Positions 16,452-28,042 of a stretch of DNA of 59,671 nt are shown here, piece by piece. Positions within the stretch are counted from its first letter, which is position 1. Each line of letters opens with the position of its first letter. A model generated the notes under the pieces. It did not search any database, was not told the DNA's origin, and saw only the letters and a program-made list of their open reading frames with translations. The stretch is from DATKBT01 sp035546295 (GTDB lineage Bacteria > Acidobacteriota > Thermoanaerobaculia > Multivoradales > Multivoraceae): assembly GCA_035546295.1 (NCBI GenBank), contig DATKBT010000109.1, positions 1 through 59,671 of the forward strand. The letters are read 5' to 3'. The position numbers and the translations under genes were made by a program.

Positions 16452-17075
16452 ATGATGGTCGAGCTGCACCCACCCGACGCCGAGGCGGTCGCCGCGGTCC
16501 CCCGCCTGCTCGCCGAGGAGGGAGTGAGCACCCGGTCGCCGGCGCCGACTCTCGGCCAGTGGATGGCCGAGATCGGAGAGGGATTGAGGAACCGTGTGTT
16601 CGGTGCTCTCGATTGGGTGCCCGACAGCGGCATGGTCGAGATCGTGCTCTCGGTCCTGCTCGGAATCGGCGCGGCTCTGCTGGTCGCTTTCCTGGTCATG
16701 ATGCTGCTGCGCCGGCGATCGGCGGTCCCTGCGCGGGCGAGCGACGCGGGCGAGGAGATCGGGAGCGCCGTCGCCGCGCCCGCGCCGGCCGACGCCGCGC
16801 ACTGGCGAGCGCGGCTGGAGTCCTTCCTCGCGACGGGCGATCGGGCCGGGGCTCTCGATGCGATGTGGTCCTGGCTGCTGTCGTCGCTCGCCGGGGAGGC
16901 GGCGGACGTGCGTCCCCTCGCCGGCCGGCGTGTGATCGGCCAGCTGGGGCGCACCGACCTCCTGCCGCTCGTGCGTCGGTTGGAGGCGGCGAGCTACGGA
17001 GGCGCGATGCCCAGCACCGCCGGCCTGCGCGAGCTGGCGCGGCGGGTGGAGGCTGTGGCGGAGGCGAGCGGATGA
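16452..17075 (+). CDS. DUF4129-like single-pass membrane protein
   Basis: A 207-residue protein. One membrane helix at about 57-80 (IVLSVLLGIGAALLVAFLVM) separates an N-terminal segment from a soluble helical domain (about 110-205) with 'HWRARLESFLATGDRAGALDAMWSWL'. This matches DUF4129, usually found with MoxR/DUF58/DUF4350. An alternative ATG lies 11 bases upstream in another frame. Its stop is coupled to the next gene by ATGA. Confidence 0.75.
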   Translation: MMVELHPPDAEAVAAVPRLLAEEGVSTRSPAPTLGQWMAEIGEGLRNRVFGALDWVPDSGMVEIVLSVLLGIGAALLVAFLVMMLLRRRSAVPARASDAGEEIGSAVAAPAPADAAHWRARLESFLATGDRAGALDAMWSWLLSSLAGEAADVRPLAGRRVIGQLGRTDLLPLVRRLEAASYGGAMPSTAGLRELARRVEAVAEASG

Positions 17076-18243
17076 AGCGACTCTGGCTCTGGGCCCTGGC
17101 CGGCGCGATCGCGCTCCTCGCGATCCTGCTGATCACGACCAGCTCGACCGGCGCCACCAGCAGCGCCCTGGGGCGCGGGTCCCTCGGCTGGCGCGGGCTC
17201 GAGCGCCTTCTCGACAGCCGGGGGATCGAGAGCGCGCTGCTCGATCGGGCGCTCGAGCACCGCGACCCGATCCTCGAGCGACCGGAGGCTCCCGGCGCCC
17301 CGACACCGGCGCCCGCGACCCTGGTCCTCGGCTTCCCCTGGCAACGCGGCGGTCTCGGCTGGGATCCAGCGCCGGTGCTCGGCTTCGTGCGCCGCGGAGG
17401 GCGGCTGGTGCTCGCCACCAGCAGTGGCGCCACGCCCAGCGTTGCGGAGCGCCGTCTGATCGACGCGCTCGGCGTCGAGTGGGAGGCGCAGCCCCGCGCC
17501 GGCGCCCTGCGGCCCCTGAGCTGGTGGCGGCAGCGGCGTCGCGGCGAACGGTGGGCGGCGAGCGACAATGCCCCCTTCACCGCGCCGCTGGTCACCGGGT
17601 CGCTCGGCGGCATCGCGCGACCGCCGCGGGAGTCGGACGCGACCGTGCTGGCGGTCGACGGCGAAGGCGCTCCGGTCGCCGCGGTGTTCGAGGTCGAGGA
17701 AGGGGAGGTCTGGCTGCTGCCGTCCCAGGTCCTCGCCAACGCCTATCTCGGCGAGCCGGGAAACGCCTCCCTGGCGCTCGTGCTGGCCGACAACGTCAGC
17801 GGCCCGCTCCTGTTCGACGAATTCCACCACGGCCTGATCAGCGCCGAGGCCCAGCTCGCCGAGCCCGCCGGACGCGCCTTCGACGCCGCGATCGTCCAGC
17901 TCGGCCTCCTGTGGGGGCTCGCGGTGCTCGCCTTCGCCTGGCGGTTCGGCCCCGCCTGGCCGACCCCCGTTCAGCTCGTCGACGCGCACCGCTCGTTCCT
18001 GGTCGGTCTCGGCGCGCTGCACCATCGTCTCGGACACGAGCGGCAGGCGGCGGGGGCGCTGGTGCGCCGGATGGCCGCCTACGACCCCTCGCTGGTGCCG
18101 CCGGACCAGGTCGAGACGATGCTCCGACACGCCGAGACCGCGCCCCTCCTAGAGCTCGCACGCGAGCTGTGCCGACCCCCCCGACCCCGAGAGCTCCGAT
18201 CCCGAGGGGCCCGATCCCGAGAGCTCCAGACAGGAGAGCAGCG

Positions 18244-18247
<4 letters not shown>
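17072..18247 (+). CDS. DUF4350-type membrane protein
   Basis: A 391-residue protein. It has an N-terminal signal-anchor (6-25), then an extracytoplasmic domain with 'LGWRGLERLLDSRGIESALL' and 'LVLGFPWQ...VLGFVRRGGRLVLATSSG', the GATase-like fold of DUF4350. 'LLFDEFHHGL' follows, then a second helix near 272-290 and a cytosolic tail. The tail ends in an Arg-rich stretch encoded by a 15-bp tandem repeat. The start overlaps the DUF4129 stop (ATGA) and the stop overlaps the MoxR start (ATGA). Confidence 0.82.
18177..18227 (+). repeat. In-frame 15-bp tandem repeat in the DUF4350 gene
   Basis: AGCTCCGATCCCGAG (18192-18206) and GGGCCCGATCCCGAG (18207-18221) are adjacent. A diverged unit lies before them and a partial one after. 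They encode the tail residues RPRELRSRGARSREL, probably an unstructured basic end created by slippage. Confidence 0.6.
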
Positions 18248-19323
<1,076 letters not shown>

Positions 19324-19492
19324 CGCGGGCGCGATCGCTCGGGCACCTCGAGCGCGGTCTCGCCGCCGAGCGGCCCGATCCTCGGCACGACGACCTCGAC
19401 ACCGACGACGCACGAAGCCGTGACGCCGAGACGATGACGCTCACGAGACGCGCGTTCTCGCACGAGGGCGCTCGCACGACGGTGGGAGCACG

Positions 19493-20872
19493 ATGATCCC
19501 GGCACGTCGCGCCTTCCTGGTGCTCGGACTGCTCACCCTGCTGCTGGCGCTCTCGCCGCTGAGTCCACGAATCGTCGGCCTGGTCGGGATGGTGGACGGC
19601 GCGGTCCTGCTCGGCGTGCTGGTCGACTGGCTCCTGGCGCGCCGGATCCCGCTCCGAGCCCGACGCGGCTGGCCCGAAACCCTCACGCAGCTCCATCCGT
19701 CCTCGGGGGAGGCCGAGAGGACCCGGCTCACGCTCGAGCTCGAGAGCGAAGGACTGCGGCGAGGCGCCGGCGTCACGATCGAGATCGAGGAGACCCTGCA
19801 CCCCGCGCTCGCGACCCTGCCCTGGCGGCGCCGGCTCGAGCTCGACCGGCCGCGTCGGTTCGAGATCGCGCTCGAGCCCTCGCGCCGCGGCGTCCACGAG
19901 GCGGGCCCGCTGACTGCGCGGGTGCGCGGGCCTCTCGGGCTCTGCTGGGCTCAGCGGCGGCTGCTCGAGCCCGAGAGGATCTCCGTCTACCCGCGAATGC
20001 GCTGGGGGGGCCGAGTCGGCAAGCTGCTGGCGCTGGCGCAGCGCCATGAGCTCGGCACCGTGACCCTCGACCGCCGCGGGCTGGGGGGCGAGATCTACGC
20101 GCTGCGCCGCTACCGGGCCGGCGACCCGCGCACGCGCATCCACTGGAAGGCGACCGCGCGGCGAGGCTTCCTGGTAACGCGCGAGGACACCTGGGAGCGC
20201 GGCCGGCCGGTCGTGATCCTGCTCGACTGCGGCCGCGCGATGAGCACGGTCGAGGACGGCCTGACCAAGCTCGACCATTCGCTCGCGGCCAGCCTCGCCC
20301 TGGTCCGCCTGGCCGCCGGGCACGGGGACCAGGTGACGATCGTCGCCTTCTCGGATCGCATCCAGCGCATCGTCCGGGTGCGGCCGAGCACCACCGGGCT
20401 CGCGCTCGCCTACCGCCAGCTCTACGACCTCGAAGCGCGCCCCGTCGAGTCGCTCTACGATCTGGCCGCCGAGACCGTGCTGCAGATGACGCTGCCGCGC
20501 TCGACGGTGATGGTGCTCACCTCGCTGGTCGACCTGGCCACCGCCGAGATCCTCCAGGAGGCGCTGAACCGGCTGCGCAGGCGACACCGGCCGGTGCTCG
20601 TGAACCTCGAGGACGCGTCGGTGCGCCGCCTCGCCGAGGAGCCTCCTCGCAACACCGCGGAGGCGTACGCCAAGCTGGCCAGTCTCGAGATCCTCCTGCG
20701 CAACCGGGACCTGGCGACCGAGCTGCGCCGTCGCGGGATCGCGGCGGTCGCAGCGCCAGCGGACCGGCTGGCGCTGGAGTCGCTCGAGACCTACCTCGAG
20801 ATCCTGCGGCTGGGCGCTGGCGGCCGGCGAATGCCGGCGCGCGGACGGCACGGCGCTCGCTTCGCGGTCTGA
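19493..20872 (+). CDS. DUF58-domain protein (MoxR partner)
   Basis: A 459-residue protein. Two hydrophobic segments occupy residues 5-50. A beta-rich middle follows, then DUF58 with the signature 'YRAGDPRTRIHWKATARRG', and a degenerate VWA-like domain with 'VVILLDCGRAMS', where DCGRA stands in for the metal-binding DxSxS, so metal binding is doubtful. GGGAGC precedes ATG 19493. It is separated from the MoxR gene by 169 bp in which I see no gene and no terminator, so it is probably still in the operon. Confidence 0.88.
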   Translation: MIPARRAFLVLGLLTLLLALSPLSPRIVGLVGMVDGAVLLGVLVDWLLARRIPLRARRGWPETLTQLHPSSGEAERTRLTLELESEGLRRGAGVTIEIEETLHPALATLPWRRRLELDRPRRFEIALEPSRRGVHEAGPLTARVRGPLGLCWAQRRLLEPERISVYPRMRWGGRVGKLLALAQRHELGTVTLDRRGLGGEIYALRRYRAGDPRTRIHWKATARRGFLVTREDTWERGRPVVILLDCGRAMSTVEDGLTKLDHSLAASLALVRLAAGHGDQVTIVAFSDRIQRIVRVRPSTTGLALAYRQLYDLEARPVESLYDLAAETVLQMTLPRSTVMVLTSLVDLATAEILQEALNRLRRRHRPVLVNLEDASVRRLAEEPPRNTAEAYAKLASLEILLRNRDLATELRRRGIAAVAAPADRLALESLETYLEILRLGAGGRRMPARGRHGARFAV

Positions 20873-21282
20873 GCGGATCGCGTCGACGGGGGCGCGCTCC
20901 GCGACCGCCGATCGCGGACGCTGCGATCCGAGATCTCGGTTCGAGAGCCCGTCGCGGGGCGAGAGACTCGCGGCTCGCGCGCAGCGCGTCGCGAATGCGA
21001 CGGAGAAGATGAAGGCGACCGGCGATCGTGGGCGGATCGCCGTCAAATCCCGCGGGTCGATGGCGGCTCCCTCGACGAACCGGAGCTCCGGAGCGCTGGA
21101 AGACGGCTGCGAGGACGAGCCGGGGGCTTACGAATGCCGGCGCCTCGCCACGCCTTTGAAGACTCGAGGAGACCCGCCGCAACATCGCCCGGCAGGTGAC
21201 CGACGTCGAGGACGAGCTGGAGGAGATCCGCTCGTCCGAAGAGAACACCTCGAGCCGGCGTGTGGTGACCACCACGAGCCCG
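20873..21282. other. Convergent gene-free stretch with a short coding-like relic
   Basis: No full gene is visible between the convergent DUF58 and GWxTD/VWFA genes. From about 21163 on the plus strand a frame without a conventional start reads 'LEETRRNIARQVTDVEDELEEIRSSEENTSSRRVV', a charged coiled-coil-like peptide atypical of random GC-rich frames. It runs into the antisense 3' end of the next gene. It may be the tail of a deleted gene. No terminator hairpin was found. Confidence 0.35.
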
Positions 21283-24069
21283 CTACGGGTAATAACCGGC
21301 GACGGTCTCGATCTCGATCCCGGGGTCGGCGGCCTCGACGTCGACGCGCCGGAACTCCTGGTCCCCCTCGGCGATCGTCGACTGGTAGGCGATCAGCCAG
21401 CGCGACCGCAGCTCCTGCTCGATTTCGCGGTAGACGGCCTCGAGCTCGCTCATCTCCTCGACGAAGACCGTCCGTCCGCCGCTCTCCTCGGCGATGCGGT
21501 CGAGCTGCCGACGAGTCGTCATCTGCTTGGCGAGTCCCTCGAGCCCGATCGGATAGACGGTGACGCCGGCGCGGCGCGCGAACTCGAGGGTGCGGTCGAA
21601 GTCGAGGCGCGAGTCCTCGTCCTTGCCGTCGGTGAGCACCAGCACCGCGCGCTGACCCTTCATTCCCTGAAACTGGTAGAGCGCGAACACCAGCGAATCG
21701 AAGAAGGCGGTGCCGCGACCGGCGGCGAGGCCCCGCAGGCCCTCGGTCATCTCGCGCAGGTCGCCGGTGAAGTCGACGCGCAGATTGGGGCGCTCGTGGA
21801 AGGTGACGATCGCCACCCGGTCCTGCGCGCGCACGCTCGACTGCAAGAAGGCATGCGCCGCGGCGCGCGCCTCCTCCAGGCGGTCCTTCATCGACGCCGA
21901 GGTGTCGATCAGGATCGCGAGCTGGAGGGGCAGGTCCTCGACCCGCTCGAAGCGCAGGATCTGCTGGGCCTCGCCCTCCTCGGTCACGGTCAACGAGTCG
22001 CGCTCGAGCTCGACGACCGGCCGCCCGTCACGCAAGGCCCGGGCATACAGCTCGACCATGCGCACGGCGATCCGCTCGACCTGCGCCGGGCCGTTGAGCA
22101 GCACCGCGTCCTCGGTGAAGTTGCCGTCAGCGAGGTAGGCGCTCGCGCGCAGCAGCACGATCTCGTCGGTCTCGAGATGCAGCTCCTGCTCGAACGGAGC
22201 CTGGTAGAGCGTCGCCAGCCGCCGATCGTCGAGGTAGAGCTCGACGCGGTCGAGCTCGGCGTCCTCCGGAACCACGACCTCGACCCGCGCCAGGACCCTG
22301 CCGGTCAGCCGGCGCCCCGGCTCGGGCGAGATCAGCTTGGCCGCGAAGCGGTAGTTGCCCTGGTTGACCACCAGCTCGTCGAAGGCGATCTCCGCTCCCG
22401 AAGCGTCGTAGGCGGTCGCCCGGATCGTGCGCGGCCGCGGGATCTCGCCGAGATCGAGCTCCAGACTGAACGGCGGGCGCGTCCGCGTCATCTTCTCGGC
22501 GCCATCGAGCGCGAACGCGACCCGGGCGACCTCGGCGCTCTGCCCGCCGCTCACCTTGGCCTCGAAGCGGGTGTAGCCGTCGAGGTAGGGGCGAGGATCG
22601 GGGGTGCCGAGCTCGACTCTCAGTTCTCCCGGCTCGCCCGCGACGCGGTCGGCGGAGGCGGAGGCGCTCCCGCGGTCGGTCCCGGCGACGCGATCGAGCA
22701 CCGCGTCGACCTCGGGATCGGAGACCTCGGCCAGCTCGTGTCGCGGCACGACGACCTCGAGCTCCTCGCGGTGGAAGCGACCGCTCCCGGCGTCCTCGAC
22801 CCGCAGGACCATCCGGTACTCGCCCGGACGCAGCAGCCGCCGCACGCTGAGCGGCGCCGGCGCGGTCGGGTCTCCCGGGATCTCGAAGAGATAGCGGAAG
22901 TCCTCGAACAGCTCGTCGGGATCGCCAGCATCGTCGGTGCGGAAGACCTCCCCGTTGACCGCGTACCGGCGCACGCTCTCGGCCGTCTCGGCGGTGCCCT
23001 CCGTCCTCTCCGCCGCGGCGTGGGCCGCGGCCTCCGCGGCAGCCGACGTCGAGGCGGCTTCCTCGGTCTCGTCCGGCAGCACGCGCAAACCGAGCTCCAC
23101 CACCGTGCGGCTCCCCTCGCGGCCGACGAACTGGACCGAACTCTCGACGTCGAGGAGGCCGGCGTCGTCGGGCAGGTCGGTGAGCGCCGCCTCGAAATCG
23201 GCCAGCCACTGCTGCTCCTCGCGCACCGACGTGCGCGGGCTGTCGAACAGCCGCGCCTGCGCCATCGGCACGATGCGGTCCATCGCGATCGACTCGAGCA
23301 GCAGGGCCGCGAAGGAGGCCTCCGAGAAGCAGTGCCGGTACATCAGGACCATGAGCTGCAGCAGCTCGCGCTCGTGATAGCCAGCGTTGTTGGCGTCAGC
23401 GAGCGAGAACGGCAGCCGCGCGCCGCCCAGCGCACGAGATCCAGCATGGAGCCACCGGTAGAGCCCCTCCATCTCGTCGGCCGTCATCGCAGCGGCGGTG
23501 GCGAGCAGCTCGCGAGCCAGGATCTGGGGGTTCTGGTCGACGTGCCAGAGCCGATAGCGGCCGGTCTCGTAGTCGTCGACGAAGATCGCCACGACCCGGG
23601 CGCTGCCGACCGACTCGGCGTTCTGGTAGACCCACGCCTCGATCGGCCACAGCGTGGTGCACGACGGCTCGTGCTTCTCGCCCGGCAGCCCCTGGAGCAT
23701 GAAGACGCGGGCGCGATCCTCGTTGATGTCCCGGTACTCCTCCCGCGCTGCTTCGACCCGGGCGTCCCAGAGCAGCTTGAACTCGTTGACGGCGGTCTCG
23801 GGATCGGGGTCGAGCGCCAGCCAGAAGGCGCGGATGAACCGATCGCGCTGGTGATCCTCGCGCAGACGAAGGAAGGAGCGCACCTCCTTGCGCTTCATCA
23901 GCGGCGCCGCCTCCTCGAGGAAGCGCTGGTACTCCTCGGCCAGGGACTCGGGCTTCACGCGCTGGGCGGCGAGCGGGCTCGCTGGAGCGACGGCCACCGC
24001 GGCTGCGAGCAGCAGCGCGAGAACGTGGGGTGCTCGACGGCGAGCGCTGGGGAGCGGGGGATCGATCAT
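21283..24069 (-). CDS. Secreted GWxTD-like/VWFA-related protein
   Basis: A 928-residue exported protein. It has a signal peptide (RRRAPHVLALLLAAAVAVAPASPLAAQ) and a GWxTD-like domain at about 35-190 ('RFIRAFWLALDPDPETAVNEF', then 'INEDRARVFMLQG', where the GWxTD pentapeptide itself is lost). A middle region follows, then a VWFA-related acidobacterial domain (TIGR03436 type, about 620-925) with MIDAS DTSASM and 'GTAFFDSLVFALY'. ATG 24067-24069 directly precedes the signal peptide, so I prefer it to the frame's opening at 24231. VWFA proteins mediate adhesion or complex assembly at the cell surface. The ABC ATPase lies upstream on the same strand. Confidence 0.85.
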   Translation of the reverse strand: MIDPPLPSARRRAPHVLALLLAAAVAVAPASPLAAQRVKPESLAEEYQRFLEEAAPLMKRKEVRSFLRLREDHQRDRFIRAFWLALDPDPETAVNEFKLLWDARVEAAREEYRDINEDRARVFMLQGLPGEKHEPSCTTLWPIEAWVYQNAESVGSARVVAIFVDDYETGRYRLWHVDQNPQILARELLATAAAMTADEMEGLYRWLHAGSRALGGARLPFSLADANNAGYHERELLQLMVLMYRHCFSEASFAALLLESIAMDRIVPMAQARLFDSPRTSVREEQQWLADFEAALTDLPDDAGLLDVESSVQFVGREGSRTVVELGLRVLPDETEEAASTSAAAEAAAHAAAERTEGTAETAESVRRYAVNGEVFRTDDAGDPDELFEDFRYLFEIPGDPTAPAPLSVRRLLRPGEYRMVLRVEDAGSGRFHREELEVVVPRHELAEVSDPEVDAVLDRVAGTDRGSASASADRVAGEPGELRVELGTPDPRPYLDGYTRFEAKVSGGQSAEVARVAFALDGAEKMTRTRPPFSLELDLGEIPRPRTIRATAYDASGAEIAFDELVVNQGNYRFAAKLISPEPGRRLTGRVLARVEVVVPEDAELDRVELYLDDRRLATLYQAPFEQELHLETDEIVLLRASAYLADGNFTEDAVLLNGPAQVERIAVRMVELYARALRDGRPVVELERDSLTVTEEGEAQQILRFERVEDLPLQLAILIDTSASMKDRLEEARAAAHAFLQSSVRAQDRVAIVTFHERPNLRVDFTGDLREMTEGLRGLAAGRGTAFFDSLVFALYQFQGMKGQRAVLVLTDGKDEDSRLDFDRTLEFARRAGVTVYPIGLEGLAKQMTTRRQLDRIAEESGGRTVFVEEMSELEAVYREIEQELRSRWLIAYQSTIAEGDQEFRRVDVEAADPGIEIETVAGYYP

Positions 24070-24243
24070 GGGTCTGCGGCCGGGTCCGACGTTAGCGGAA
24101 ACCGGCTCGCGGAGCAGGTGATTCCGTGCCAGACAGCGCGCCGGTGGTGAGTCCATCAGGACGCCGACGGCGCCGTCACGTCGTGGCGAAGCGATCGTTG
24201 CGGGGCGTCGCCCCTTGCCCTCGCCCGGCACGGAGCCCGGCCG

Positions 24244-25017
<774 letters not shown>

Positions 25018-25166
25018 TTCGGCATGCTCCTCGTCGTCGTCTCCCCGAGCCGCCCCGCCGCCGTCGCGATTCCAGCGACGGCGCCGGGCGCCACCACCCC
25101 TCGACGGCCCTTCCCCCGAGGTCTACGGACACCGTCCCGATCTCGTCGTGTACGCATGGCGGCCGA

Positions 25167-27062
25167 TCACTCGAAGGGAGGGATCGGGACGTCGAGGGTG
25201 TCACAGATCGCGCGCAGCAGCTCCATCTCCTCGACGGTCACCTCGCGATCCCAGGCGATGGTGACCCCGATCGCGTCGACCAGCGAGCGCTTGTGGCGCG
25301 GCGCGAGCTGGGAGAGGGTCCGCAGGGCGCGGTCGACGTCGTCGAGCCGGCAGGACTCGGCCGGCACCAGCTCGAGGGACACCGCGTCGCCCAGGCACCG
25401 CGCACCCGCCCGGAAGGCATCCGCGGCAGCCGCCCTCCCCTCGAGGTGGGCGAGCGCCGAGAGCAGCACCGAACACTGCTCGGCCACTCCCCGCAGGGCG
25501 TAGTACTGCACGGCGCTCCGCTCGGGCCGCTCGAAGTGCGGAGCCAGATGGCGCGCCAGCATGCGCTGGAGGGTGAGCTCGAAGAGGTCGAGCTCCTGGT
25601 CGCTCTCGATCAGGGCCCTGACCCGCTTCATGAACACCTCGTACTGCTCCTTCGACAGGCTCCTGAGAGCCGGCATCGCGAGGTCGACGACCGGCAAGCG
25701 ATGGCGCCCAGAGGCGCCGCGCAGCGCCCGCGAGGCGCGGCCAACCGACGCCAGCAGCGCGTTCGCGCGCTCGCCGGCGCTCGAGCGGAGCAGATCGATC
25801 TGTCGCGCACGAGGCTCCTCCTCCTCGTGCAGCAGCAGGGCGTAGACGAGCGCCTCGGCCTCGGCCGGCTCGTGGACGTCCGCGCGCAAGGTGCCGGGGA
25901 GGGTCGAGATCAGCGAGGCGGAGCGTTCGAGCGCCCCGTCGAGGATCCGGCCGGCGCGGGCGGTCGCCTCCTGGACGTCCACGGCCGGCGGCGCAGGCGC
26001 CGTCGCGCCCGCGAGCGCGGAGACGCCGGCTGCCGTCCCGGCGGTGGGAGCCTCGCGCGAGATCGACACCCGCTCGACCTCGGGATAGGCGCCGTCCCAG
26101 GCTGGATCGAGCGCCCGGATGCGCTCCTCGAGGGGCGGGTGGGTGGAGAGCATGCCGCCGCCGCCGAAAGCGTGCTTCATGCCGTCGCCGAAGAGGAGGT
26201 GGCTCGCCTGCTCGGCCTGCGAGGTCTGCAGCCGAGAGCCCACGGAGAGCCCGCCGATCTTGCGCAGCGCGTCCGCCAGACCCATCGGATTGCGCGTGAA
26301 CTGGACCGCCGACGCGTCGGCAAGCAGCTCGCGCTGCCGCGACACGCTGCTCTTGATCACCCGAGCGAAGAAGGCGCCGATCGAGCCGATCGCCCACAGC
26401 GCGACACCGAACAGCACGATGGCGGCGCCTGCGCCGCGGCGGCTGAATCGGCCCGAACGGAGGATCCAGTAGCCCATCAACGAGAGCACCAGGATGCCGT
26501 GGAGCAACCCCATGAGCCTCAGGTTGAGTCGCATGTCCCCGTTCAGGATGTGGCTGAACTCGTGGGCGATGACGCCCTGCAGCTCCTCGCGGTCGAGCAG
26601 GGTGATCGCGCCGCGGGTCACTCCGATCACGGCGTCGCCGCTGGTGAAGCCGGCGGCGAAGGCGTTGATCCCTCCTTCTCGCTCGAGCACGAAGACAGCC
26701 GGCACCGGCATCCCGGCGGCGATCGCCATCTCCTCGACCACGTTGAGCAGCCGGCGTTCGGACCCGCTCCTCGTGTTGGCGTCGACCGGCCGGCCTCCGA
26801 GCAGCCGGGCGACGGCCTCGCCGCCCTCGCGCAGCGACAGGATTTTGTAGAGGGTGCCGGCGCCGATGACCGCCGACACCACGATCGCCACGGTCAGGAA
26901 CACCTCCGGCGACCAGGGACCGAGCTGGCCGCCCTGGGTGACCAGGAAGGCCAGCACCGCCAGATAGACCGCCGCGATCACGCCGGCGACCGCGGCCAGG
27001 AACCAGACCAGGAGCCAGCGGGTCCGGCGGCGCGCCCGGTCCTGTCGATCGAAGAAGTCCAC
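25167..27062 (-). CDS. M48 (HtpX-like) membrane metalloprotease
   Basis: A 631-residue protein. Two N-terminal helices (about 16-42 and 53-72) are followed by an M48 peptidase domain (about 90-330) with the zinc motif H167-E-F-S-H171 and the third-ligand region 'RELLADASAVQFTRNP'. 'STHPPLEERIRAL' is the usual end of the M48 fold. A C-terminal half of about 280 residues is helical and not found in short HtpX. It lies 53 bp behind lemA, a common LemA-M48 pairing. Role: quality control of membrane proteins. Confidence 0.9.
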   Translation of the reverse strand: MDFFDRQDRARRRTRWLLVWFLAAVAGVIAAVYLAVLAFLVTQGGQLGPWSPEVFLTVAIVVSAVIGAGTLYKILSLREGGEAVARLLGGRPVDANTRSGSERRLLNVVEEMAIAAGMPVPAVFVLEREGGINAFAAGFTSGDAVIGVTRGAITLLDREELQGVIAHEFSHILNGDMRLNLRLMGLLHGILVLSLMGYWILRSGRFSRRGAGAAIVLFGVALWAIGSIGAFFARVIKSSVSRQRELLADASAVQFTRNPMGLADALRKIGGLSVGSRLQTSQAEQASHLLFGDGMKHAFGGGGMLSTHPPLEERIRALDPAWDGAYPEVERVSISREAPTAGTAAGVSALAGATAPAPPAVDVQEATARAGRILDGALERSASLISTLPGTLRADVHEPAEAEALVYALLLHEEEEPRARQIDLLRSSAGERANALLASVGRASRALRGASGRHRLPVVDLAMPALRSLSKEQYEVFMKRVRALIESDQELDLFELTLQRMLARHLAPHFERPERSAVQYYALRGVAEQCSVLLSALAHLEGRAAAADAFRAGARCLGDAVSLELVPAESCRLDDVDRALRTLSQLAPRHKRSLVDAIGVTIAWDREVTVEEMELLRAICDTLDVPIPPFE

Positions 27063-27115
27063 GGCAGCCTGCAGGCCGGGGCGCGCTCGTTAGGGCCCCG
27101 GGCCGTGCTCTCGCG

Positions 27116-27715
27116 TCAGGTGAAGGAGACCTTGGGGGCCTCGCGCTGGACCTCCTCGTCGATCACGAAGAGCTGAGCCTCCGTGAATCCGAAGCTGTTG
27201 GCGACCAGGTTGGTGGGAACCGACTCGCGCCTCGTGTTGTAGGCGGTCACCGCGTCGTTGTAGGCCTGACGGGCGAAGGAGACCCGGTTCTCGGTCGAGG
27301 AGAGCTCCTCCATGAGCTGGTTCATGGTCTCCGACGCCTTGAGGTCCGGATAGGCCTCGGAGAGCGCGAACAACCGCCCCAGCATGCCGCCGAGCACCCC
27401 CTCGGCGCGCCCCAGCTCGGCCATCGCCGAAGGATCTCCCGGGGACTTGGCGGCCGCCTGCTCTGCATTCACCGCCCGGTTGCGCGCCGCGATCACGCCC
27501 TCGAGGGTCTCGCGCTCGTGCTTGAGGTAGCCCTTCGCCGTCTCGACCAGGTTGGGGATCAGGTCGTAGCGCCGCTTGAGCTGCACGTCGATCTGGGCGA
27601 AGGCGTTCTCGTAGCGGTTGCGCAGCCGGACCAGCCCGTTGTAGAGGCCGATCAGCCAGGCCGCGAGCACGACCACGAGGCCGACCAGGACGAGGAGGAT
27701 GATCGTTGAGGTCAT
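27116..27715 (-). CDS. lemA: LemA family protein
   Basis: A 199-residue protein with an N-terminal membrane anchor (about 4-24). The LemA helical domain follows, with the family signature 'YENAFAQIDVQLKRRYDLIPNL' in slightly modified form, then 'LEGVIAARNRA' and 'FARQAYNDAVTAYNT'. AGGAGC precedes ATG 27713-27715. LemA proteins of unknown biochemistry are usually encoded with M48 proteases or TPM-domain proteins; here the protease follows directly, so the two form an operon. Confidence 0.92.
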   Translation of the reverse strand: MTSTIILLVLVGLVVVLAAWLIGLYNGLVRLRNRYENAFAQIDVQLKRRYDLIPNLVETAKGYLKHERETLEGVIAARNRAVNAEQAAAKSPGDPSAMAELGRAEGVLGGMLGRLFALSEAYPDLKASETMNQLMEELSSTENRVSFARQAYNDAVTAYNTRRESVPTNLVANSFGFTEAQLFVIDEEVQREAPKVSFT

Positions 27716-27894
27716 CTCGAGCTCCTATCGACCGCTCGTGCGCTTCACCCGCTCGCGAGCGGCACCGTTCAGCGGCAAGGCCGGAGGGGCAGTCCGCTGC
27801 ATTCAGGGCGGGACAGCGGAGGTCAGTTTAGCAGCCCCCGCCCCGCGGTCCGCTCGATCTGCGCAGCCGTTCGCTCCTCCTCCCGTCCCATCGT

Positions 27895-28007
27895 CGGTGG
27901 CTCACCGTCACCGACACGACGACGGGGCTCTCCCGCGAGTACGTCAACCCGCTGGGATCCCCTTCGCGCTGATCAACGACACCCAGTCCTTCCCCTGTGC
28001 TACGTAG
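27895..28007 (+). pseudogene. 3' scrap of the 'TPDTGYFW' C-terminal domain (relic A)
   Basis: In the 327-bp gap between ppk1 and lemA, the plus strand reads RWLTVTDTTTGLSREYVNPLG, is frameshifted at about 27956-27960, then reads IPFALINDTQSFPCAT and stops. This matches the end of the secreted-protein domain ('VEDVESSVVRRYENPQGAAF', then 'LTINDTSAFDTC' in copy 1). Nothing upstream in the gap continues the protein. It is the last about 38 residues of a deleted or never complete copy. Confidence 0.7.
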
Positions 28008-28042
28008 CCCCGGCCATCGATGCGGGCCGAGCCTCCGTCCGC

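Noticed and set aside
21196..24150. 984-codon open frame opposite the GWxTD/VWFA gene
   Set aside because: The minus-strand protein has a signal peptide and a MIDAS motif. The plus frame has no domain and results from third-position GC bias.
24202..24214. GGGGCG-T-CGCCCC hairpin downstream of the ABC ATPase as a terminator
   Set aside because: Effectively a five-pair stem with no U-run after it on the transcribed strand; such hairpins are common by chance at this GC content.
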